This document shows positions 26,898 through 35,330 of a stretch of DNA of 64,000 nucleotides, piece after piece. Source of the stretch: CAVRJC01 sp964505725 (GTDB lineage Bacteria; Actinomycetota; Acidimicrobiia; IMCC26256; DASPTH01); NCBI GenBank assembly GCA_964505725.1, contig CAZDJK010000085.1, positions 1 to 64,000 of the forward strand, written 5' to 3'. The position numbers and the translations under genes are program-made. The notes under the pieces are model-generated. The model was given only the letters and a program-made list of their open reading frames with translations. It had not been told where the DNA came from and searched no databases. Positions within the stretch are counted from its first letter, which is position 1; every line of letters begins with the position of its first letter.

Positions 26898-27443
26898 ATG
26901 ACCATCGTCGACACCCGCACGATCCCGATGCTGGATCCCATCGTCGCCTCGCCGGTGGTCGAGCAGCCGCCGCCCGCCCGGCTGACGACACTCGACGGTA
27001 AGGCGATCGGTCTCTACTCGAACACGAAGCTCAACGCGACCGCCGTGCTCGAGCTGGCCGCCGAGATCATCTCGGAGCGCTTCTCGCCCGCCAAGTTCGT
27101 CCTCGTCGAGGGCAGGACGGGGCTCGGACACGAGATGAGCGACGAGGAGCACTGGCGCGAGCCCGTCGACGTGGCGCTCGTCGCCATCGGCGATTGCGGA
27201 GGCTGCAGCGCGGGCAGCTTGCTCGCATCCATCTGGCTCGAGAAGAAGGGCATCCCCGCCCTGGCACTGTGCACACAGCCGTTCACCCCCGCGCTCAGCG
27301 CGTTGGCGAGCATCCATGGCCGCCCGGACAAGGAGTGGGCCCGCATCCCTCACCCGTTCGGCAGCCTCGATGACGCCGCACTGCGGGAACGGGCGGAGTT
27401 CTTCGTCGGCGAGCTCTACCGGACCGCACTCGTGGAGGCGTGA
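26898..27443 (+). CDS. UGSC family thioredoxin-like redox protein, cysteine form
   Basis: A 181-residue protein whose core AIGDCGGCSAGSLLASIWLE matches the UGSC family, named for a Sec-Gly-Ser-Cys motif; here the codons read TGC GGA GGC TGC, so it is Cys-Gly-Gly-Cys with no selenocysteine. The first 50 residues (LTTLDGKAIGLYSNTKLNATAVLELAAEII) fit the family start, and PALALCTQPFTPALSALASIHG follows. A very strong AAGGAGGAATC precedes the ATG, 36 bases after the partner gene. Function is not established; a thiol redox role is inferred from the motif. Confidence 0.78.
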   Translation: MTIVDTRTIPMLDPIVASPVVEQPPPARLTTLDGKAIGLYSNTKLNATAVLELAAEIISERFSPAKFVLVEGRTGLGHEMSDEEHWREPVDVALVAIGDCGGCSAGSLLASIWLEKKGIPALALCTQPFTPALSALASIHGRPDKEWARIPHPFGSLDDAALRERAEFFVGELYRTALVEA

Positions 27444-27514
27444 CGCACGGGGACACCACCGGCGACCATCTCGCGGTCGGCACTGGATCGGGTCGTGTGA
27501 GCTCCTCTCTACGA

Positions 27515-27545
27515 GCGCGCTGGAGGGATTCGTTCTCCCCCAAGT
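27515..27545 (-). repeat. Degenerate copy of the tRNA-Arg 3' end (possible old attachment scar)
   Basis: The plus strand here reads GCGCGCTGGAGGGATTCG and then TTCTCCCCCAAG. It matches the T-arm and acceptor 3' strand of the tRNA-Arg at 55408 with one missing base and a small change in the T-loop. Orientation is the same as that of the tRNA and of the better copy at 30089. It may mark an older insertion of the 27.55-30.05 kb segment. A chance match cannot be fully excluded because only about 30 bases are involved. Confidence 0.45.
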
Positions 27546-27559
27546 ACGTTCGCTGGTGC

Positions 27560-28387
27560 TCAGGAGCCGTGCAGCGGTGGCTCCACATCGTCGTAGACGC
27601 GAACCGCGACCAGCCGCCCGTCGGGGCCGCGCTCGGAGACCGCGATGCCGGCCTGCGGTGGCAGGTCGTGACTGCCCCAGCGGACGCAGTTGTACTCCAG
27701 GGCACAGCGCACGCCGTCGTCGGTAACCGCGCAATGTTGGAGACCGATGCCGCCGCCCGCGCTGAAGCACTCCGAGAAGAACGAGCGAAGCTCGCTCGTG
27801 CCGCGATGCTCGAACGGCGTCCCGATGGGCGCGCGGTAGTAACCATCGGGTGAGAAGGTGCTCACGACCGCTTCGGTGTCACCCACGGCCATCACAGCCT
27901 GGTAGCGGCCGACGACATCACCCGGATGCACGGGCCCGGGCTCGAGGATGGGAGGCCGGAGGGGGCGTCGTCCTTCGAACAGCCATCGGCTGAAGTAGGA
28001 GCGGAACACGACCGACCGGTCGTCGTGGGATTCGGCGACCACCGCCACTGGCCACGTCACTTCCCGCCCATCCTGGGCCAGGTGCGCGAGCAACTCGACC
28101 ACGGCCCGGTCCGCGACGGTCGAGGCCACCGCCTCGGTGGTCGCGCGACGTTCGGCCAGCAAGGCTTGGCTCTCTCGGACGTAGTGCCGCAGCTGCCGGT
28201 GGCCTCGGACCTCGCCCGCGTGGGGGTCGTACACGACCACCTCTCCGGGCCACACCGACTCCAGCGCGCGAGCGTCACCCCTGTTCAGTGCGTCGAAGTA
28301 CTGCCCGACCGGATCCGCTTGTCCTGTGGCGCGGGTCTCCCTGCGCGCGAGCTCCAGGGCGCCGGCGAAGTCCGGAAACCACGGCAT
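27560..28387 (-). CDS. Tandem SnoaL-like (NTF2-fold) protein
   Basis: A 275-residue protein made of two cone-shaped NTF2/SnoaL-like domains. The first covers about 24-135 (PVGQYFDALNRGDARALESVWPGEVVVYDPHAGEVRG) and the second about 150-270 (DVVGRYQAVMAVGDTEAVVSTFSPDGYYRAP). Single-domain members bind or transform small ligands such as polyketides and steroids. No enzyme class can be named. It ends convergently with the UGSC gene and lies between two tRNA-like scars. Confidence 0.8.
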   Translation of the reverse strand: MPWFPDFAGALELARRETRATGQADPVGQYFDALNRGDARALESVWPGEVVVYDPHAGEVRGHRQLRHYVRESQALLAERRATTEAVASTVADRAVVELLAHLAQDGREVTWPVAVVAESHDDRSVVFRSYFSRWLFEGRRPLRPPILEPGPVHPGDVVGRYQAVMAVGDTEAVVSTFSPDGYYRAPIGTPFEHRGTSELRSFFSECFSAGGGIGLQHCAVTDDGVRCALEYNCVRWGSHDLPPQAGIAVSERGPDGRLVAVRVYDDVEPPLHGS

Positions 28388-28468
28388 CTCAACTCCCGAC
28401 GCTCTTGGCCGGCCTGCGTGGTGCTCGCGCAGGTTGCAGTTCCTGCGCGTGTTGCGTCCGTAGCGAGC

Positions 28469-29227
28469 TCACCGCTCGACGAGTTGCTGGCCACCGTCGA
28501 TGTCGAAGGTCGCGCCGGTGACCGCCGTGTTGGTCATGAGGTGCACGGCCAGTGTGGCGATGTCGGCCGGGCCGACGACCCGCCTGATCGGCAGCGACGT
28601 GCGGAGCTGCTCGCGGCGCGCGTCCAGCTGGTCGCCGAGGAGCGACGCCGACAGCGGCGTGTCGACGAACCCCGCGGCGATGAGGTTCACCCGGACCGGC
28701 GCGACCTCGAGCGCGAGGTTCCGGGTCACGGCCGGGAGCGCGGCGGTGAGCCCCGCGATGAACGTGAGGCCAACTGCCGTACGACGACCGCCGGTACCGC
28801 CCATGAAGAGCAGGGTCCCTCCCGGGCGAACCTTCGGCGCCGCGTTCCGGGCAACCAGCACCGGCAGCAAGAGATGCGCCTCGACGTCGCGGCGGGCCGC
28901 TTCGAGGTCGAACTCCGGCAGCGGCGCGTAGTAGGGACCGGGACCCGTCACCAGAACGTGGTCGATCGGCGACGGCAGCTCGTCGAAGAACCGCGCGAGC
29001 CGATCGAAGTCGGTGGCATCGAAGGCGGCGGTCCTGGCCCCGATCTCGTTGCCGACGCTCTGGAGACGGTCGGGGTTGCGCGCCGTGATGATCACGTCGG
29101 CTCCCTCCGCCCGGGCGCGCCGGGCGGTCTCGAGCCCGATGCCCGCGGTGCCACCGATCACGACCACCGTCTGTCCGGCCAGTTCGGATTCGCGCTCGCT
29201 CGGCATCGGAGTGTGTGCGCTCGTCAT
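28469..29227 (-). CDS. Short-chain dehydrogenase/reductase (SDR), atypical active site
   Basis: A 252-residue SDR with cofactor motif VVVIGGTAGIGLETARRA and C-terminal GATFDIDGGQQLV. The catalytic Tyr-x3-Lys is not in its usual place: the segment after GGTGGRRTAVGLTFIAGLTAALPAVTR has no Tyr or Lys, and NNAG reads VTGPGPYY. It is thus an atypical SDR that may have lost or changed activity. I start at the ATG at 29227, which has CAGGGATC before it, rather than at 29266. Confidence 0.8.
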   Translation of the reverse strand: MTSAHTPMPSERESELAGQTVVVIGGTAGIGLETARRARAEGADVIITARNPDRLQSVGNEIGARTAAFDATDFDRLARFFDELPSPIDHVLVTGPGPYYAPLPEFDLEAARRDVEAHLLLPVLVARNAAPKVRPGGTLLFMGGTGGRRTAVGLTFIAGLTAALPAVTRNLALEVAPVRVNLIAAGFVDTPLSASLLGDQLDARREQLRTSLPIRRVVGPADIATLAVHLMTNTAVTGATFDIDGGQQLVER

Positions 29228-29416
29228 GATCCCTGCGCCAGTGCACCGCTCGGCGTGCGCGAACACTCTGGCACAGGCGGTGGCGGATCACCAGGGGGCA
29301 ACCGGTCGGCGGGCCTGGCGGCACGAGCGGGAGCGGTTGTCGAAGCGCCCTGGTGCGAGGCACCGGTCGAAGCGCGAAAGTGGTGCTGCGGAGGCTCAGG
29401 CGGTAGGGAGGCAGCA

Positions 29417-30049
29417 ATGAGCAGCACGGAGACCAGCCGCGCGGACGGCAGCGGTGCGAGCGCAGGAACGATCGACCACAAGCTCGAGGTGGTCGTGATT
29501 CCCGTGTCCGACATCGACCGCGCCAAGGAGTTCTACGCCAAGCTCGGGTGGAGGTTGGACGTCACACCGCCCAGTGTGGTGCAGTTGACCCCGCCCGGCT
29601 CGGCGTGTTCGGTGCAGTTCGGCGCGAGCCTCACGTCGGCCGCGCCTGGGTCGGCGAAGTGCTACCTGGTCGTCTCGGACATCGACGCAGTCCTCGACCA
29701 GCTGGCCGCCGCCGCGATCGAGGTGAAGCAGGTCTTTCACTTCGGGCCTGACTTCAGCCCAGTCAGCGGGGTGGATCCAGAGCACCGCAGCTACAGCACG
29801 CGGGCCGAGATCTCCGATCCGGACGGCAACGTCTGGCTGTTCCAGGAGATCACGGCGCGGTTGCCCGGACGGGTCGACTCGGCCGAGACGTCGTTCGCGT
29901 CCGCGAACGATCTGGCGAGCGCGATGCGTCGCGCGTCCGTCGCGCACGGCGAGCACGAGAAGCGCATCGGGTCGGCAGACGCGGATTGGCCCGACTGGTA
30001 CGCCGCCTACATGGTGGCCGAGCAGGGTGGCAAGGAGCTGCCGACCTGA
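29417..30049 (+). CDS. VOC (glyoxalase-fold) protein with C-terminal extension
   Basis: A 210-residue protein with one VOC unit at 20-150: LEVVVIPVSDIDRAKEFYAKLGWRLDV, CYLVVSDIDAVLDQL and ISDPDGNVWLFQEIT. The last 60 residues (SANDLASAMRRASVAHGEHEKRIG, then DWPDWYAAYMVAEQGGKELP) form a helical tail seen in actinobacterial members next to SDR genes. The ATG at 29417 follows AGGGAGGCAGCA. It is the last gene before the tRNA-fragment repeat. Confidence 0.87.
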   Translation: MSSTETSRADGSGASAGTIDHKLEVVVIPVSDIDRAKEFYAKLGWRLDVTPPSVVQLTPPGSACSVQFGASLTSAAPGSAKCYLVVSDIDAVLDQLAAAAIEVKQVFHFGPDFSPVSGVDPEHRSYSTRAEISDPDGNVWLFQEITARLPGRVDSAETSFASANDLASAMRRASVAHGEHEKRIGSADADWPDWYAAYMVAEQGGKELPT

Positions 30050-30088
30050 CCGGTGACCCCGGCGCGCTCCTACCAGAGAGTTCGTCAG

Positions 30089-30130
30089 CGCGCTCGGAGG
30101 GATTCGAACCTCGACCTTCTGATCCGTAGT
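30089..30130 (-). repeat. Displaced 3' half of tRNA-Arg (attachment-site-like repeat)
   Basis: These 42 bases equal 55411-55453 of the intact tRNA-Arg gene except for a short changed block of 8 against 9 bases in the T-stem; blocks of 22 and 16 bases are identical. They cover the tRNA from the anticodon loop to the discriminator base, but the adjacent CCA has become CTG and the T-stem no longer pairs. This is the part of a tRNA usually duplicated by tyrosine-recombinase integration. The orientation, same as the intact gene and 25.3 kb away on its 3' side, is the canonical one. Confidence 0.75.
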
Positions 30131-30225
30131 TCCCGGCGGACCTCCTCGATGGCCATGATGCAGAATCGCGCGCACGATCGTCGCGGGCGTCCGGAATTCG
30201 CCGGCCGAGTGGAAGGAGGACCGCA

Positions 30226-30981
30226 GTGTACGTCGCCGAGCTGTGGCGCCATCCGGTGAAGTCGCTGCAAGGTGAGCCGCTAGACGAGGCGGTCGTCGAG
30301 GACTCAGGGTTGTCGGGTGATCGCCGGTGGGGCATCGTCGACTGCGAGACCAGCATGGTGTTGACGGCACGGCGCGTACCGTCGCTGTTACTCGCGAGCT
30401 CCCGGCTCACTGACACAGGGGTTGAACTCCTGCTCCCGGGCGGCGACGTGCTCATAGCGCCGAGCGTGCACGCGGACGATGTCTTGTCGAAGTGGATCGG
30501 CCGCCGGGTCGCGCTCGTGCACGCCGAGTCGTTCGGCGCGGGCGTCGGCGAGTACTTCGCGGACGCGACCGATGACAACAGCACAGTCGTGTCGTGGACG
30601 ATGCCAGCGGGCCGGTTCGTCGACGCGCTTCCGCTGCTCGTCGTCACAACCGCGAGCCTGCGCCAGGGCCGGGCCCTGCACCCCGATGGCGCATGGGAGA
30701 CACGCCGGTTCCGGCCCAACATCGTGGTCGACGTCGAGAACGATGGCTGGGTCGAGGACGAGTGGTGCGGACGTACGGTCCGCGTCGGCACCGCGGCGGT
30801 GCAACCGGCCGTGCCGTGCGAGCGCTGCACCATGGTGACGCGGCCGCAACCGGGCCTCGATCGCGATCTCGACGTCTTCAAGGCGCTCGCGCGTCACCAC
30901 GACGCGACCTTCGGCGTCTGGACCACCGTGCAGACGCCTGGCGTCGTGCGCGTCGGCGACGAGGTGATGCTCACGGACTGA
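30226..30981 (+). CDS. MOSC domain protein with N-terminal beta-barrel (YcbX-like)
   Basis: A 251-residue protein with an N-terminal MOSC_N domain (VAELWRHPVKSLQGEPLDEAVVEDSGLSGDRRWGIVD) and a MOSC domain about 120-250 (RFRPNIVVDVEN, AVQPAVPCERCTMVTR). The Cys of PCERC is the persulfide/Mo-ligand position of this family. Members reduce N-hydroxylated compounds or carry sulfur to molybdenum enzymes. The GTG at 30226 has GGAGGACCGCA before it. It is the first gene inside the island, at the opposite end from a molybdenum formate dehydrogenase. Confidence 0.87.
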   Translation: MYVAELWRHPVKSLQGEPLDEAVVEDSGLSGDRRWGIVDCETSMVLTARRVPSLLLASSRLTDTGVELLLPGGDVLIAPSVHADDVLSKWIGRRVALVHAESFGAGVGEYFADATDDNSTVVSWTMPAGRFVDALPLLVVTTASLRQGRALHPDGAWETRRFRPNIVVDVENDGWVEDEWCGRTVRVGTAAVQPAVPCERCTMVTRPQPGLDRDLDVFKALARHHDATFGVWTTVQTPGVVRVGDEVMLTD

Positions 30982-31022
30982 CGGTGCTTTCACCATGAGG
31001 GCACCACGCATGATGCCGGCGT

Positions 31023-31165
31023 CTACGCCGTACGCAAGGTCGACCCGGTCTCGAGGAAGGTCTTCAGGCTGGACAGCACGGCAGGCCACCCTTGGGAGAT
31101 GGCGTGAAGGCCGGGGCTACCCGCCGCGAAGCCGTCGTGGGTGACCGTGAGCTTGACACGCCACT
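31023..31165 (-). pseudogene. C-terminal remnant of an SRPBCC/AHSA1-family gene
   Basis: About 47 codons in one minus-strand frame read WRVKLTVTHDGFAAGSPGLH and then AISQGWPAVLSSLKTFLETG, the C-terminal strand and helix of AHSA1-type SRPBCC proteins. The N-terminal two thirds are missing; upstream codons in the same frame are arginine-rich noise. With it, the 30982-31303 gap is explained apart from a short unassigned stretch next to the following start. Confidence 0.6.
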
Positions 31166-31303
31166 CCCGACGTCTTCGACGTCGAAGGACACCCTCGAGC
31201 GGGGCCCGGCCCGCCACGCGTCGGCGCCGTGGTTGAACCCCGTTCGTCAACATTCCGACGAACCTATTGTCCGTCTCTGAGCCGTCCGACCAGGGAGCCC
31301 GGC

Positions 31304-31861
31304 ATGACGAAGATCGCAGTGATCGGCCGAGGCAATGTCGGCGGCACGCTCGGGCGAGCGTGGTCCGGCGCCGGTCACGACGTGAGGTTCGGCGGCCATG
31401 ACGACGCCACAACCGCAGCCGGCGACGCCGAGGTCGTGGTGTTCGCAGTGCCCGGGTCGGCGATGGACACCGTGGTCCCGGCGGTGGCACCCGCCCTCAG
31501 CGGGAAGGTCGTGATCGACGCCACCAACGACATGCAGGGCTTGCAGCCGAGCAGCGTGCACCGCATCACTCCCGCCGCGCCCGACGCGCTCGTGTTCCGA
31601 GCCTTCAACTCGGTCGGTTGGGAGAACATGGCCGACCCGGTGCTCGGCGGCGTGCAGGCCGACATGCTCTACTGCGGCCATGACGCCGCCGGAGCCACCG
31701 AGGTCGTTGAGAGCCTGATCGCCGACGTCGGCTTCCGCCCGGTGCGCGTCGGCGGGCTCGACGAGCTTCCAGCGGTCGACGCGCTCCTCCACCTCTGGTT
31801 CGCGCTGGCGATCCGCGGTGGGCGCGGCCGACGCCTGGCGTTCAAGGTCCTCACCGACTAG
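31304..31861 (+). CDS. NADPH-dependent F420 reductase-like protein
   Basis: A 185-residue Rossmann protein: KIAVIGRGNVGGTLGRAWSGAGHDVRFG is the NADP-binding start, VVVFAVPGSAMDTVV and VVIDATNDM follow, and VFRAFNSVGWENM matches the F420_oxidored family, whose founding members pass hydride between NADP and F420. The length is short compared with Fno enzymes (about 220), and the C-terminal part is compact. In the island it may supply F420H2 to luciferase-like enzymes; that is inference. Confidence 0.8.
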   Translation: MTKIAVIGRGNVGGTLGRAWSGAGHDVRFGGHDDATTAAGDAEVVVFAVPGSAMDTVVPAVAPALSGKVVIDATNDMQGLQPSSVHRITPAAPDALVFRAFNSVGWENMADPVLGGVQADMLYCGHDAAGATEVVESLIADVGFRPVRVGGLDELPAVDALLHLWFALAIRGGRGRRLAFKVLTD

Positions 31862-32043
31862 CGCTTGCGGGAGACCAACCGCCTCGACGCGTTTTGACAA
31901 CGTGTTCGAGTGGGGACTGGTCGTGCTGGGGCGACCTCCGATTCCCGCGCGCGCACTTGTTGCTGGAGTCGACCAACGCGCTGAGCTGCACGAACTGCTG
32001 GGCGGTCCCCGGAGTCGGTCGGGCCGCGTGCGAGGCTCGCGTC

Positions 32044-33891
32044 GTGTATTCGGTGTTGAAGCGGTTCCTGATCGGGTACCCGCTGGCGTCGGAGGCGCTG
32101 GGCGAGCAGCGCCTGCACAAGCGGGTCGCGCTCGCCGTCTTCGGGACCGACGCCATCGCGTCGACTGCGTTCGCGTCGCAGGAGATCCTCGTCGTGCTGG
32201 TGCCGGTGGCCGGGATGGCGGCGCTCGACTACCTGGTGCCGATCTCGCTGGTTGTCATCGCATTGTTGGTGATCGTGACCGCGAGCTACCGCCAGACCTT
32301 GTACGCATACCCGAGCGGCGGTGGCTCGTACATCGTGAGCCGCGAGAACCTCGGGACGGGAACGTCGCTGGTCGCGGCGGCCGCGCTGATGGTCGATTAC
32401 ACGCTGACGGTGTCGGTGTCCATCGCGGCCGGCGTCGCGGCGATCACGTCGGCGATCGCGCCGCTGCGCGGCCACGAGATCGTACTGTCTCTCGCGCTGC
32501 TCGGACTGATCGTGGTGGCAAACCTGCGCGGGGTGCGGGAGTCCGGCCGACTGTTCGCGCCACCGACGTACCTCTACATCGGCATGATGACGTTGCTGAT
32601 CGGGTGGGGCCTGATCCGCGTCGCGCTCGGTGAACTCGGTCAGCTCCCTGTGAATCATCCGGCGTTGAATCACTTCACGGGTGGGCAGGCGGTGCTCGCG
32701 GGTGCGTCGTCGTTCCTGTTGCTGCGCGCGTTCTCCTCGGGCGCGGTTGCGCTGAGTGGCGTCGAGGCCATCTCGAATGGTGTACAGGCATTCCGAAAGC
32801 CGGAGTCCCGCAACGCCGCGATCACGCTGACGGCCGTGGCGACGATCCTCGGCACACTGTTCCTCGGCATCGCCGTGCTCGCGGCGCACTTGCAGCCGAC
32901 CCTGAGCCCTGACCAGACGATCCTGTCGACGATGGGTCACGCCGTCTTCGGCAGCGGCCCGCTGTACTGGCTGTTGCAAGCCTCGACCGCGATGATCCTC
33001 ACGCTGTCGGCGAACACGGCGTTCGCCGACTTCCCACGCCTCGCTGGCATCGTTGCTACCGACGGTTTCCTGCCGCGCCAACTCGCGAACCGTGGCGACC
33101 GCCTTGTCTTGTCGAACGGCATTCTCCTACTCGCTCTTGCCGCCGGCACACTCCTCGTCGCGTTCAGCGGCTCTGTGAGCGCACTGGTTCCGTTGTTCGC
33201 GGTCGGACTCTTCCTCGCGTTCACGCTCTCGCAGACCGGCATGGTCGTTCACCACTGGCGCCTGCGAACCGCAGGCTGGAAGCGACGGCTCGCCATCAAC
33301 GCCGTCGGGGCCGCGGCGACTGCCGTCGTCACCATCGTGGTCGTGGTGTCGAAGTTCACCGAGGGCGCCTGGGTCCCGACGGTCGTCATCCCCCTTCTGG
33401 TGTTGGTGTTCTGGTCGATCAAGCGGCACTACCGGAACGTCGACGCCGCCCTCGAGTGCCCGCCGGGCACGCCGATGCCGGAGATCGTGCACACGGTCGT
33501 CGTGCTCGTCGGTGAGCGGATCCACTCAGGCGTGTTGGAGTCGCTCGCCTACGCGAAGTCCCTCCGGCCTCACTACCTACACGCGTTACACGTCTCGTTC
33601 GATTCCGCGCAGGCAGAGCGGATGCAAGAGCGCTGGGCCATGTACGGATTCGACGTGACCCTCGACATCGTGTTGTCCCCGTACCGAGAGCTGACGCGGC
33701 CCGTCCTGCAATTCGTCGAGACGCTCGACGAGCGGTGGAGTCACGACGTCGTCACCGTCGTCGTTCCAGAGTTCGTCGTGCATCACTGGTGGGATCAGCT
33801 GTTGCACAACCAGAGCGCGCTGTTCCTCAAGGGCCGGCTGCTCTTCCGCAAGGGCACGGTTGTGACGTCCATCCCGTCACACGTCGACTGA
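32044..33891 (+). CDS. kimA: KimA-like potassium importer (APC superfamily with cytosolic tail)
   Basis: A 615-residue polytopic protein closely following Bacillus KimA: the start VYSVLKRFLIGYPLASEALGEQRL corresponds to its KRFLIGKPLKSQAAGEQKL, and YAYPSGGGSYIVSRENLG, DYTLTVSVSIAAGVAAITSA, FSSGAVALSGVEAISN and AVGLFLAFTLSQTGM are shared. About twelve membrane segments (1-460) precede a cytosolic domain (about 470-615) with HALHVSFDSAQAERMQERW and LLHNQSALFLKGRL. KimA is a high-affinity K+/H+ symporter whose tail senses c-di-AMP in Bacillus. I start at the GTG at 32044, since upstream codons are not family-like. I see no c-di-AMP riboswitch in the 182-base leader. Confidence 0.85.
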   Translation: MYSVLKRFLIGYPLASEALGEQRLHKRVALAVFGTDAIASTAFASQEILVVLVPVAGMAALDYLVPISLVVIALLVIVTASYRQTLYAYPSGGGSYIVSRENLGTGTSLVAAAALMVDYTLTVSVSIAAGVAAITSAIAPLRGHEIVLSLALLGLIVVANLRGVRESGRLFAPPTYLYIGMMTLLIGWGLIRVALGELGQLPVNHPALNHFTGGQAVLAGASSFLLLRAFSSGAVALSGVEAISNGVQAFRKPESRNAAITLTAVATILGTLFLGIAVLAAHLQPTLSPDQTILSTMGHAVFGSGPLYWLLQASTAMILTLSANTAFADFPRLAGIVATDGFLPRQLANRGDRLVLSNGILLLALAAGTLLVAFSGSVSALVPLFAVGLFLAFTLSQTGMVVHHWRLRTAGWKRRLAINAVGAAATAVVTIVVVVSKFTEGAWVPTVVIPLLVLVFWSIKRHYRNVDAALECPPGTPMPEIVHTVVVLVGERIHSGVLESLAYAKSLRPHYLHALHVSFDSAQAERMQERWAMYGFDVTLDIVLSPYRELTRPVLQFVETLDERWSHDVVTVVVPEFVVHHWWDQLLHNQSALFLKGRLLFRKGTVVTSIPSHVD

Positions 33892-34019
33892 CCCCCTGCA
33901 CGGCACTTCGAGGGCAGCATGGCGGCAGATCGTCTTCGCGAGCGCCGCGCCGCTCAGTCCCAGCGGGAAGAACCACAAAGCGCGGACGCCGGCAGCCAGC
34001 CCGAGCATCCGAATCGTCT

Positions 34020-34696
34020 CTAGGCGGTGACGTCTCGGTGACGGAAATCGAGGATCGCGAGTGCGAGGAGGACGGCGGCGTAGGCGGTGACGAGGAGGAG
34101 TACCCGTCCGGTGGTTGCGGTCTGGGTGTCGCCGACGGAGAGCGCTTCGAGCATGATTCCGGGGAGCCAGTGTGGGGCTGCAGAGATCGAGCTCCCGAGG
34201 ATGCGTCCGACGGGTACGGCCCACAAGACGACGGCGACGACCGCGATGGTGACCGAGCAGGTGAGCACACCTGCTGCGGCGCCGAAGGCCTGCCAGGCGA
34301 TGCAGATGAACGGCGCTTTGCCGTACGCGGCACCCGATGCAGGTAGCCCGGCAGCACTGAACCAGTGCGTCGTCGGGACGCCGAGCGCGTGTGCGTGAGG
34401 CGCAATGTGCCGAGGGCGTAGTCGGAACCGATGGTCGCCGCGGCGAGGACGCCCACGACGGTGCCGATCAGCGATGTGCTCGCGATGAAGCCGTGGTTCG
34501 CGCCGGCGGGACGGGCGAGGGCGGACAGCGTGGTCACGAACTTCTCTTGTCCTGCCAGGTCACGACGGGAGGTGACGGCAGTCGCGAACGTCAAGAGCCC
34601 GCCGAGCACCCCGAAACCGACGAACAGCGCGCCGATCATCGCGAGCGTCTTGGGGCGACCGAAGCGGATCCACTCGGCGCGTATCGCCGGGATCAT
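34020..34696 (-). pseudogene. ABC-2 type transporter permease, frameshifted
   Basis: Coding sense shifts frame between about 34400 and 34330. The N-terminal part (AIRAEWIRFGRPKTLAMIGALFVGFG and then NHGFIASTSLIGTVVGVLAAATIGSDYALGTLRL) lies in one frame, and the rest (GKAPFICIAWQAFGAAAGVLTC, LPGIMLEALSVGDT, ALAILDFRHRDVTA) in another. Joined, they make a normal six-helix ABC-2 permease of about 225 residues. It follows a truncated ATPase gene, so the exporter is not functional unless this is an assembly error. A hydrophobic minus-strand frame at 33895-34019 (MLGLAAGVRALWFFPLGLSG) may be a further remnant. Confidence 0.65.
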
Positions 34697-35330
34697 GTGT
34701 CATGTCGGGTTTCGACAGGTCACGGACCAGCGTGCGCATGTCGTGGATCCCGCTGGGGTCGAGCCCGTTGGTGGGTTCGTCCAAGATCAACAGCTCCGGA
34801 TCACCCAGGAGCGCAGCTGCGATACCGAAGCGCTGCTTCATTCCCATCGAGAACGTCCGATAGTGGTCACGAGCACGGTCGGCCAACCCCACCCGATCGA
34901 GCACTGCGGGGATCTGTACGGGATCGAGGCGACCCGCGGCGGCCAGCCATTGCAGATTGTCGGAGCCGGAGAGGCCTGGGTAGAACGCGGGCGCGTCGAA
35001 GACGGCGCCCACCCACGGCAGGTACGCGACCGGGTCGTCGAGTGGGCATCCGAGCACGGTCCCGCTGCCGCCACTCGGGCGCAACAATCCCAGGATCATC
35101 CGCAAGGTTGTGGTCTTGCCGGCCCCGTTCGGGCCGACGAAGCCCGCCACGGCGCCACGCGGCACCCGCAAATCCAGGCCGTCGACCGCGACACGGGAGC
35201 CGAACCGCTTCGACAACGAGGACAGCGCGACCGCGTTCGAGGTTCCTCGATCCGACCGCGCACCCACCGCCTCGCCTCCTGAGACAGACGCCCCAACCCG
35301 CCCTTTCGACCCGTCGATCCTGCGACACAT
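34560..35330 (-). pseudogene. ABC transporter ATP-binding protein, C-terminally truncated
   Basis: The reading has Walker A (GPNGAGKTTT), signature (FSMGMKQRFG) and Walker B with D-loop start (LLILDEPTNGLDPSG), then after MRTLVRDLSK it changes abruptly to non-family sequence that overlaps the start of the permease gene. The switch His region (usually VSSHL) and the rest of the C-terminus are absent, so ATP hydrolysis is unlikely. A deletion joining ATPase to permease explains this. I start at the ATG at 35330; the N-terminal 30 residues are Ser/Gly rich. Confidence 0.65.

Noticed and set aside
27170..27230. Possible selenocysteine in the UGSC-family protein
   Set aside because: The codon at the Sec position is TGC, not TGA, and no SECIS-like hairpin is needed.
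31862..32043. c-di-AMP (ydaO) riboswitch upstream of kimA
   Set aside because: I could not find the paired GA-rich core or terminator; a covariance scan would be needed to be certain.
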